From CAIWHR01 sp963734055 (lineage in GTDB: Bacteria; Pseudomonadota; Gammaproteobacteria; Burkholderiales; Casimicrobiaceae): a DNA stretch of 64,000 nt. Position numbers and translations under genes: made by a program. This document shows positions 56,029-64,000 of this stretch, piece after piece. The notes beneath the pieces are model-generated. The model saw nothing but the letters and a program-made list of their open reading frames with translations, searched no databases and was not told where the DNA came from. Within the stretch, counting starts at the first letter, position 1. Each line of letters starts with the position of its first letter. Location: positions 558,001 through 622,000 of the forward strand of contig CAVTFQ010000004.1 in the NCBI GenBank assembly GCA_963734055.1, written 5' to 3'.

Positions 56029-57129
56029 TCAGGGTTTCCGGACGTAGTCGCCGACTTCGACCGGGTCCGAGGTGTTGAGGACGAGGGCGTAGGACACGCG
56101 GTCGAACACGCGGAAGACGAACGCGAGGCCCACGCGCTCGTCGGGAATTTCGACGAACGCATCGGGCCGGTAGAACGTCGTCGGGTCGAGCCATCGCCAG
56201 ATGAGCCATGGCCCGGTCGGGCCCCGCGGGTCCGGGATCGGGTCGACGGTCTTGTAGATCGCGAGGACCGTCCCGACATCGAGGCCGTCGGCCTGGCCCT
56301 GGTCGATCGTGACCACCCAGCCGCGCCCGGCCTCCGCCGCGTCGTTGTTCAAGCGCAGGATCTGGCCGTCGACGGGGTGATCCGGCGGGTGCGGCGCGTA
56401 ATTGACGACCTGCTCGGGGGGCGCCGGAACGAGCCGGTCGCCCACCTGGATCTCCTCGCGCGCCATCGTGATGCGCAGCGTCGACACGGTATCGAAGCGC
56501 TCGGCGCGCGCGGTGCCGAGGTAATGCTGCTCGTAGCCCAGCACCTCGCCGGTCGTGGGCGACGTATAGGTGGGGCCGGCGCGGTAGAGGCGCCAGATCG
56601 TGCCGCCCTTCGGGTCGATGCCCGTGGCGTACACGACGTCGCCGTCGCCGCGGATGACGCGCTCGCCGCCGCGCCCCGCGACGATCTCCGCGGCGTTCGC
56701 GAGTCCTTCCTCGCCGGTGACGAGCGGCCAAGTGAGGTACGGCTCGATGTCGCCCGGGGGAACCGAGGGGATCGCCTCGGTGTCGATCGGCGTGACCCGC
56801 ACGGTCGGCGAGACGCGCGTCGACTCGGCCACCGAAAGCCGCCACTGGCCGTCCGCCGCCTTGTCGAGCACGATGACGTCGCCCGGGTAGATGCGATGGG
56901 GATTGCGAATCTGGTCGCGGTTGAGCCGCCAGATCTCCGGCCAGCGCCAGGGATCCTTGAGGTAGCGGCCGGCTATCCCCCACAGGGTGTCGCCTTTCTG
57001 CACCGTGTAGCGGTCGGCGACCGGCTGCTTGACGACGAGTTCGTCGGCTCGGACCGGGGCGGTGCCGAGAACGATCATCGCGGCCAGTGCCGCGACCGCG
57101 GATTGCGGTGTGCTAAACTTCTGACGCAT
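56029..57129 (-). CDS. LysM domain-containing exported protein
   Basis: 366 residues from ATG 57127-57129 (MRQKFSTPQSAVAALAAMIV signal peptide, cut near VRA-DEL). A LysM peptidoglycan-binding domain follows at ~45-95: RYTVQKGDTLWGIAGRYLKD through HRIYPGDVIVLDKAADGQW. The rest (~250 residues, with ITMAREEIQVGDRLVPAPPE) is the conserved downstream region of this LysM family, which is regularly found upstream of dprA and divergent from def. Periplasmic or cell-wall-associated; precise role unknown. Confidence 0.88.
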   Translation of the reverse strand: MRQKFSTPQSAVAALAAMIVLGTAPVRADELVVKQPVADRYTVQKGDTLWGIAGRYLKDPWRWPEIWRLNRDQIRNPHRIYPGDVIVLDKAADGQWRLSVAESTRVSPTVRVTPIDTEAIPSVPPGDIEPYLTWPLVTGEEGLANAAEIVAGRGGERVIRGDGDVVYATGIDPKGGTIWRLYRAGPTYTSPTTGEVLGYEQHYLGTARAERFDTVSTLRITMAREEIQVGDRLVPAPPEQVVNYAPHPPDHPVDGQILRLNNDAAEAGRGWVVTIDQGQADGLDVGTVLAIYKTVDPIPDPRGPTGPWLIWRWLDPTTFYRPDAFVEIPDERVGLAFVFRVFDRVSYALVLNTSDPVEVGDYVRKP

Positions 57130-57315
57130 AAAGCCTCTTCCGGATGGGGCGGGGCTTGCTATCGTCCTAAAGCGCCGCAAAATAAGGGGTTAGGGCAGAT
57201 TCTGCATCCCGAGTCTGCATTTTGCAAGTCGGCCCGACGGCCGACCCCGCCGGACGGCCAAGGTGTTGCAACATTGGTTCTCCGGCGGCCGCCTCCACGA
57301 CGACGCTAGCCAGCC

Positions 57316-57819
57316 ATGGCCCTCCTGCCGATCCTCGAGTTTCCGGACCCCCGCCTGCGGAAAGTCGCGGCGCCGGTCGCCGCGGTGACGCCGGAGATCC
57401 GGAAGCTGGTCCGCGACATGGCGGAGACCATGTACGCGGCCCCCGGGATCGGGCTCGCGGCGACGCAGGTCGACGTCCACAAGCGGGTCATCGTGATGGA
57501 CGTCTCGGAAGCCCGGGACGAGCTGCGCGTCTTCATCAACCCGGAGCTCCTGAGCGCGGAAGGCGAGGCCGAGCACGAGGAGGGCTGCCTGTCCGTCCCG
57601 GGCTACTACGACAAGGTCATCCGCGCCGCGGCGATCCGCGTGCGTGCGCTGAACGAGGACGGCGAGCCCTTCGAGCTCGATGCCGACGGCCTGCTTGCGG
57701 TGTGCATCCAGCACGAGATGGATCACCTGGTCGGCAGGGTTTTCGTCGACCACCTCTCGCCGTTGAAGCGGGCGCGGCTCACGGCGCGGGCCCGGAAGAA
57801 GCAGCGCCTCGCCGGTTAG
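57316..57819 (+). CDS. def: Peptide deformylase
   Basis: 167 residues with all three metal-site motifs: GIGLAATQVD (motif 1), EEGCLSVPGYY (Cys ligand) and CIQHEMDHLVGRVFVD (HExxH). Removes the formyl group from nascent N-formyl-methionine. Divergent from the LysM gene across 186 bp and 14 bases from fmt. Confidence 0.96.
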   Translation: MALLPILEFPDPRLRKVAAPVAAVTPEIRKLVRDMAETMYAAPGIGLAATQVDVHKRVIVMDVSEARDELRVFINPELLSAEGEAEHEEGCLSVPGYYDKVIRAAAIRVRALNEDGEPFELDADGLLAVCIQHEMDHLVGRVFVDHLSPLKRARLTARARKKQRLAG

Positions 57820-57833
57820 GCGCGCGCGCCGCG

Positions 57834-58778
57834 ATGCGCGTCGGCTTTGCGGGAACGCCCGGCTTCGCGGCCACGGCGCTAGCCGGGATCGCCGATGCGG
57901 GGTTCGACGTCCCGTTGGTCCTGACCCGCCCCGACCGCCCGCAGGGCCGGGGGCTTCGCGTCCTGCCGTCTCCGGTGAAGGCGGAGGCCGGCGCCCGCGG
58001 GATCCCCGTCCTGCAACCGGCGACGTTGCGGACGCCGGAAGCGCGCGCCTCGATCGTTGCCCATCCGCTCGACGTGCTCGTCGTGGCCGCGTACGGCTTG
58101 ATCCTGCCGCCCGCAGTGCTCGAATGGCCGCGGCACGGCTGCATCAACATCCACGCGTCGCTCCTCCCGCGGTGGCGGGGCGCGGCGCCGATCGAGCGGG
58201 CGATCCTCGAAGGCGACCGCGAAACGGGGATCTCGCTCATGCAGATGGACGCGGGCGTCGACACGGGGCCCGTCATCGAACGGATCCGCGTGCCGATCGC
58301 GGACGACGACACCGGCGGAACTCTCACCAGTCGGCTCGCGGCGACCGGCGCCGCGGCGATCGTGGCCGCGCTCGGTCGCCTCCGTGATGTCGGCGCGCTC
58401 CCCGCGCTCCCGCAGCCCGAAGCGGGCGCGACCTACGCGCCGAAGCTCGCAAAAACGGAAGCCGCGATCGACTGGACCGCGAGCGCGTGTGCGATCGCGC
58501 GGCGCATCCGTGCATTCGATCCTGCGCCCGGCGCGACGTCGATGCTCGGCGCGCGGTCGATCCGGATGCGGCGCGCAGAGGCGTTGGCGGTGAGCGAGCC
58601 GGCGGCGCGGCCCGGCGAAGTCGTGGCGGCGGGCGCCCCGGGAATCGTCGTCGCGTGCGGCGAGGGAGCGCTGCGGATCGTCGAGCTGCAGCCCGCCGGG
58701 GGGCGCGCGATGACGGCCGCGGCGTTCGTGGCCGGACGAGGCGTCGCCGTCGGCGACACCTTCGCGCCATCGCGCTGA
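57834..58778 (+). CDS. fmt: Methionyl-tRNA formyltransferase
   Basis: 314 residues from ATG 57834. Folate/formyl-transfer motifs: GTPGFAATALAGIADAGF, CINIHASLLPRWRGAAPIER (the catalytic Asn-His region) and MQMDAGVDTGPVIERI (catalytic Asp). The C-terminal OB-type domain is present but short. Formylates Met-tRNAfMet with 10-formyl-tetrahydrofolate. def-fmt-rsmB is a conserved proteobacterial cluster. Confidence 0.96.
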   Translation: MRVGFAGTPGFAATALAGIADAGFDVPLVLTRPDRPQGRGLRVLPSPVKAEAGARGIPVLQPATLRTPEARASIVAHPLDVLVVAAYGLILPPAVLEWPRHGCINIHASLLPRWRGAAPIERAILEGDRETGISLMQMDAGVDTGPVIERIRVPIADDDTGGTLTSRLAATGAAAIVAALGRLRDVGALPALPQPEAGATYAPKLAKTEAAIDWTASACAIARRIRAFDPAPGATSMLGARSIRMRRAEALAVSEPAARPGEVVAAGAPGIVVACGEGALRIVELQPAGGRAMTAAAFVAGRGVAVGDTFAPSR

Positions 58779-58790
58779 GCGGAGCGGCCG

Positions 58791-60089
<1,299 letters not shown>

Positions 60090-60150
60090 CCCGGCGCCCG
60101 GCGGCAGAGGCGCCTGCCCCTCAAGGGGTACAGCATCCGGATCCGCGCCG

Positions 60151-60768
60151 ATGTCCGTCCCGCCGCCCGAAATCCCCGTCGTTCCCGGCTCCGCGCTTCC
60201 GTTGCCGCTCGCGCGGGCGCTGCGACGCGCGCTCTGTGCGCTCGTGTGCGTCGTTGCGGCGTTCGTCGCGGCCACGGCGGGCGCCGACACGATCATCGTC
60301 AAGTCGGCCGAGCTCCACGCCGAGGAGGACGGCTACTACCTGAACGCGGAGTTCGACTTGTCGCTCAACTCGACGCTCGACGAGGCGCTGCAGAAGGGGG
60401 TACCGCTCTATTTCCTGCTCGAGTTCGAGCTCTCGCGCCCGCGCTGGTACTGGCTCGACGAGAAGGTGCTCACGGCGACGACGCAGTATCGGGTCTCGTA
60501 CAACGCGCTCACGCGCCAATACCGGATCGCGAGCGGCCTCCTCGGGCAGACGTTCGACGGGCTCGACGAGGTGGAGCGCTTCCTCTCGCGGGTCAACGCG
60601 CGCGAAGTCGCGCGGCCCGACCAGCTCGCGAAGGGCACCCGCTACGAAGCCGCGCTCAGGTTGCGTCTCGACGTGAACCAGCTGCCGAAGCCGTTCCAGA
60701 TGAGCGCGCTGGCCTCGCGCGAGTGGACGCTGCAGTCCGACTGGCACCGGTGGAGCTACACGCCGTGA
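60151..60768 (+). CDS. DUF4390 domain-containing exported protein
   Basis: 205 residues from ATG 60151, with a signal peptide (ALCALVCVVAAFVAATAGA) and the DUF4390 core DGYYLNAEFDLSLNSTLDEA, PLYFLLEFELSRPRWYWLDE, YRIASGLLGQTFDGLDEVER and LPKPFQMSALASREWTLQSD. Function unknown. In betaproteobacteria this family sits between rsmB and ntrY, as here, suggesting a role in the envelope signal sensed by NtrY. Confidence 0.9.
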   Translation: MSVPPPEIPVVPGSALPLPLARALRRALCALVCVVAAFVAATAGADTIIVKSAELHAEEDGYYLNAEFDLSLNSTLDEALQKGVPLYFLLEFELSRPRWYWLDEKVLTATTQYRVSYNALTRQYRIASGLLGQTFDGLDEVERFLSRVNAREVARPDQLAKGTRYEAALRLRLDVNQLPKPFQMSALASREWTLQSDWHRWSYTP

Positions 60769-60838
60769 CCGCCGCCCAGCCGGGAGCGCCGCCGCGGGCC
60801 GGGCGCCGGGGCGCGAGGCCGCACGGAGGGACCGGCCG

Positions 60839-63001
60839 ATGAGCAGGCTCATCCCCTCGCGCGGCATCCGGTGGCTGCTGCTCGTCTTCGCCTGTCTCGC
60901 CGCGATCTCGATGTTCCTCCTGGCGACGGCCTCCGCGAACACCGAGCTCTTCGCGCGCCGCTACGACCTGCTGCTCGTCCTGAACGGCGCGCTCGTCGTG
61001 CTGCTCATGGTCCTCGTCGGCGTGCAGCTGTGGCGCCTGTGGCGGAACCTGAAGGCCGGAGTGTGGGGCTCGCGCCTCGCGCTCAGGCTCGTGCTCCTGT
61101 TCGCTCTCGTCGCGGGGCTGCCCGGCGCCCTCGTCTACGCCGTATCCGTGCAGTTCCTGGGCAAGAGCATCGAAAGCTGGTTCGACGTCCGGGTCGACCG
61201 CGCGCTCGAAGGCGGCCTCAATCTCGGCCGCGGCGCCCTCGATTTCCTCTTGCGGGAGACCACCAACAAGGCGGGCCAGATCGCGCTCGTCCTGAGCGAA
61301 CCGGGATCGAGCAGCATGCCCGCGCGGCTCATCCGCGCCGCGGAGCAGGCCGGCGCACACGAAGCCGCGCTCTTCACGTCGGCGGGCGGGTTGCTCGCCG
61401 TCGGCGGCGTGGGCGGCGCCACGACGCCGCCCGATCCCCCGGGGCCGCAGGCGCTGCGCCGCGCGCGTCTCCAGCAGACGAGCACCGGCATCGAGCAGGC
61501 GAGCGACGGCACGCTCCTCCTTCGCGTGGTGACGCCCGTCAACAGCGAGGACCGGCTCGAACCGCTCAAGGTGCTCCAAGTCGTGGAGCCGGTGCCGAAA
61601 TCGCTCGCGCAGGACGTCGACAAGGTGCAGGCCGGCGCGCGCGACTACCAGGAGATCGCCTTCACGCGTGCTTCGCTGAAGCGTCTCTACGCGATCACGC
61701 TGACGCTGACCTTGCTCCTCGCGCTCACGACGGCGCTCGGGCTCGCCGTCGTGCTGTCCGAGCGGTTCGCGGAGCCGCTCGGCTTGCTCGCCGAGGGCAC
61801 GCGCGCCGTCGCCCAGGGCGACTTCTCGCGCCGGCAGCCCGTCACCTCGCGCGACGAGCTCGGCGTGCTCACCGAATCGTTCAACACGATGACGGCGCAG
61901 CTCGCCGACGCGCAGGAGAAGACGGAAGAGTCGCGCCGGGCGACGGAGACGACGCGCGCGTACCTCGAGAGCATCCTCGGCAACCTGTCTGCCGGCGTGC
62001 TCGCGTTCGACGACGGCCATCGGCTGCGCACGGCCAACGCGAGCGCCGCGGTGATCCTGCAGCAGCCGCTCGCGGATCTCTACGGACTGCCGTTGGGCGA
62101 GTGGGGCGGCCGGCTGCCCGCGCTCGCGCCGTTCGCGGCGCTCGTCGCCGAGGGCTTCCGCGGCAGCCGCGAAGGGCAGTGGCAGCGGCAGGCGGAGCTC
62201 ACCGTGGCGAGCCTGACGCGGGTGCTGCTGATGCGCGGCTCGCGGCTGCCGGTGACGCCGGTCGCCGGCTACGTCGTCGTGTTCGACGACGTGACCGACC
62301 TCGTGCAGGCGCAGCGCGACGCCGCGTGGGGCGAAGTCGCGCGCCGGCTCGCGCACGAGGTCAAGAATCCGCTGACGCCGATCCAGCTCTCGGCCGAGCG
62401 CCTCGCGGTGAAGCTCGCGCCGAAGCTCGACGGCGCGGACCAGGAGACGCTCAAGCGTGGCGCGCAGACGATCATCGCGCAGGTCGCGGCGATGAAGCAC
62501 ATGGTCGACGACTTCGCGATCTACGCGCGGCAGCCGCGCCCCGGGACGATGCAGCCGGTCGACGCGGGCGCGCTCTTGCAGGACGTGCTCGCGTTGTACG
62601 ACAATCTGCGCCCGCGTGTCTCCCTCTCGCTGCCTCCCGCGCCCGCCGTCATCCAGGGCGAACCGACCCGCCTGCGCCAGGTGCTGCACAACCTCATTCA
62701 GAACGCGATCGATGCCCAGGCCGACGCCGACGACCCGCGCTACGCGATCGCGCTCGAGCCCCGCGGCGGCGAGGTGGCGCTCGTGTTCGAAGACGCGGGC
62801 ACCGGGTTTTCGGACGACGTGCTCCATCGCGCGTTCGAGCCCTACGTGACGACCAAGGCCAAGGGCACCGGCCTGGGCCTCGCGATCGTGCGGAAGATCG
62901 TCGACGAGCACGGCGGCCGCGTCGAGATCGCCAACCGGGAGCCGCACGGCGCCCGCGTGACCATCGTGTTCCCGCGCGCCGCGAGCGGGAGCGTAGGATA
63001 G
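60839..63001 (+). CDS. ntrY: NtrY-type sensor histidine kinase
   Basis: 720 residues. Three N-terminal membrane helices (~10-105), a periplasmic sensor region (~105-280), a fourth helix (ITLTLTLLLALTTALGLAVV), HAMP (~305-360), a PAS domain (~370-480), then HisKA with the phospho-acceptor His in ARRLAHEVKNPLTPIQLSAE (~505) and the HATPase with NLIQNAIDAQADAD, DAGTGFSDDV and GTGLGLAIVRKIVDEHGGRV. Inner-membrane kinase paired with the response regulator eight bases downstream. NtrYX systems respond to nitrogen, redox or envelope cues. Confidence 0.92.
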   Translation: MSRLIPSRGIRWLLLVFACLAAISMFLLATASANTELFARRYDLLLVLNGALVVLLMVLVGVQLWRLWRNLKAGVWGSRLALRLVLLFALVAGLPGALVYAVSVQFLGKSIESWFDVRVDRALEGGLNLGRGALDFLLRETTNKAGQIALVLSEPGSSSMPARLIRAAEQAGAHEAALFTSAGGLLAVGGVGGATTPPDPPGPQALRRARLQQTSTGIEQASDGTLLLRVVTPVNSEDRLEPLKVLQVVEPVPKSLAQDVDKVQAGARDYQEIAFTRASLKRLYAITLTLTLLLALTTALGLAVVLSERFAEPLGLLAEGTRAVAQGDFSRRQPVTSRDELGVLTESFNTMTAQLADAQEKTEESRRATETTRAYLESILGNLSAGVLAFDDGHRLRTANASAAVILQQPLADLYGLPLGEWGGRLPALAPFAALVAEGFRGSREGQWQRQAELTVASLTRVLLMRGSRLPVTPVAGYVVVFDDVTDLVQAQRDAAWGEVARRLAHEVKNPLTPIQLSAERLAVKLAPKLDGADQETLKRGAQTIIAQVAAMKHMVDDFAIYARQPRPGTMQPVDAGALLQDVLALYDNLRPRVSLSLPPAPAVIQGEPTRLRQVLHNLIQNAIDAQADADDPRYAIALEPRGGEVALVFEDAGTGFSDDVLHRAFEPYVTTKAKGTGLGLAIVRKIVDEHGGRVEIANREPHGARVTIVFPRAASGSVG

Positions 63002-63009
63002 GCCCCGGA

Positions 63010-64000
63010 ATGGTCCCAGCGAACGACATCCTGATCGTCGACGACGAAGTCGGCATCCGCGAGCTCCTCTCCGAGATCCTGCAGGACGAGGGTTATCGCG
63101 TCTCGGTCGCCGAGAACGCGACCGAGGCCCGCGCCTACCGTTCGAGGCAGCAGCCGGCACTGGTGCTGCTCGACATCTGGATGCCCGACACGGACGGCGT
63201 CACGCTGCTCCGCGAGTGGGCGGCCTCGGGCCAGCTCACGATGCCGGTCGTGATGATGTCGGGGCACGGGACGATCGAGACCGCAGTCGAGGCGACGAAG
63301 ATCGGCGCGTTCGACTTCCTGGAAAAGCCCGTCGGCCTGCAGAAGCTCTTGGGCACCGTCGCCCGCGCGCTCAAGACGACGCTCGCGAAGGAGCCGCGGC
63401 GCGTCTCCCTCGCCGCGCTCGGCGCGAGCGCCGCGGTGCGCGACGCCGAGCGCGCGATCGAGCAGCTGATCGCGACGAAGAAGCCCATCCTGCTCCTGGG
63501 CGAGCCCGGAACCGGCCACGAGGCGGCCGCGCGCGCGCTCCAGCAGCCCGATGCGGTCTGGCTCGCGCTGTCGTCGGGCTCGCGGCTCGCCGCCAACCCG
63601 CTCGCCGTGCTCGACGAGGCGCGCGAGGGCTCGCTCTACTGCGCGGAGATCGGACAGTACGCGAAGGCCGAGCAGAAAGGGCTTGCGTTCCTGCTGCCCA
63701 AGCTCGAGCGCGCGAACGTGACGCTCGTCTGCACGAGCGCCGAACCGCTCGGCAATCTCGCCGCCGAGGGCCGGTTCGATCCTGCGCTGCTCGCGGCGCT
63801 ATCGATCGGCGCCGTGCTGCTGCCGCCGCTCCGCTCGCGCCGCGAGGACATCCCGGCCCTGGTCGAGCGCTTCTGGCGCGACATCACGGCCGCGCAGAGG
63901 GACGCGGAGCGGGGCCCTGCGCGGGCCGCTTCGCTGCCGGCCGCGGCGGTGTCGGCGCTCGCCAACGCGTACTGGCCCGGCAACGTCGACCATCTCCAGA
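63010..64000 (+). CDS. ntrX: NtrX-type response regulator with degenerate AAA+ domain, partial
   Basis: 330 residues are inside the window; the C-terminus runs off the end. Receiver domain (~1-120) is intact, with the phospho-acceptor Asp in LVLLDIWMPDTDG (~D55) and K106 in DFLEKPVGL. The next domain aligns with the sigma-54-interacting AAA+ domain, but Walker A reads LLLGEPGTGHEAAARA (Lys replaced by His ~170), Walker B reads GSLYCAEIG (Asp replaced by Ala ~212), and the GAFTGA loop between them is absent (about 20 residues shorter). ATP hydrolysis and sigma-54 activation should be lost. Downstream LPPLRSRREDIPALVERFW is still recognisable. Paired with ntrY. Confidence 0.85.
   Translation, partial: MVPANDILIVDDEVGIRELLSEILQDEGYRVSVAENATEARAYRSRQQPALVLLDIWMPDTDGVTLLREWAASGQLTMPVVMMSGHGTIETAVEATKIGAFDFLEKPVGLQKLLGTVARALKTTLAKEPRRVSLAALGASAAVRDAERAIEQLIATKKPILLLGEPGTGHEAAARALQQPDAVWLALSSGSRLAANPLAVLDEAREGSLYCAEIGQYAKAEQKGLAFLLPKLERANVTLVCTSAEPLGNLAAEGRFDPALLAALSIGAVLLPPLRSRREDIPALVERFWRDITAAQRDAERGPARAASLPAAAVSALANAYWPGNVDHLQ

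Overview
This 64 kb window is chromosomal DNA of a high-GC proteobacterium, most likely an uncultured betaproteobacterium. The evidence is the gene order: rpmH-rnpA-yidD-yidC-mnmE back to back with dnaA-dnaN-gyrB, gidA-gidB-parA-parB, a nine-gene atp operon, and def-fmt-rsmB-DUF4390-ntrY-ntrX. The window covers the origin-proximal part of the chromosome: dnaA with perfect DnaA boxes on both sides, and two parS sites beside parAB.

Layout. 1-2.3 kb: the tail of a kinase-like gene, a divergent enolase paralogue and small proteins. 2.5-8.3 kb (minus strand): a metal-handling island with a copper P-type ATPase, a CopZ-type chaperone, a DUF4396 remnant, a c-type cytochrome, a Spy/CpxP-like protein and Gly/Met/Gln-rich envelope proteins. 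9-12.2 kb: lower-GC accessory DNA with YciI-family genes, an integron attC cassette carrying a VOC protein, and an IS30-family element. 12.4-19.8 kb: MOSC protein, HAD phosphatase, glpD, M20 amidohydrolase, a repeat patch, a MaoC-Pta fusion and a collapsed DUF3141 gene. 19.9-27 kb: atpIBEFHAGDC. 27-34.6 kb: MoaD/BNR pair, peroxiredoxin, parB-parA-rsmG-mnmG, parS and a PfkB kinase. 34.6-42.5 kb: pckG, a methyltransferase, an AbrB-type transporter, mnmE, a small CTAG-flanked element, yidC, yidD, rnpA and rpmH. 42.5-48 kb: dnaA, dnaN, gyrB. 48-64 kb: subtilisin-like protease, ALDH, topoisomerase III, dprA, LysM protein, def, fmt, rsmB, DUF4390, ntrY and the start of ntrX.

The housekeeping genes form coherent modules for replication initiation and segregation, membrane protein insertion and tRNA modification, ATP synthesis, N-formyl-methionine metabolism, and a membrane-stress or nitrogen two-component system. 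Many stop/start overlaps (ATGA or GTGA) indicate translational coupling.

Caveat on quality. At least ten genes, including the essential dnaA, carry one- or two-base frame changes, several of them in C or G runs. A C11-T-C19 tract replaces most of the DUF3141 gene. This looks more like residual sequencing or assembly error than mass pseudogenisation, so 'broken' genes should be read with care. The most interesting biological signals are an NtrX-type regulator whose AAA+ domain has lost its ATPase motifs, an enolase paralogue with altered catalytic residues, the lone attC cassette in the accessory region, and the small CTAG-flanked inverted-repeat element at the end of yidC.
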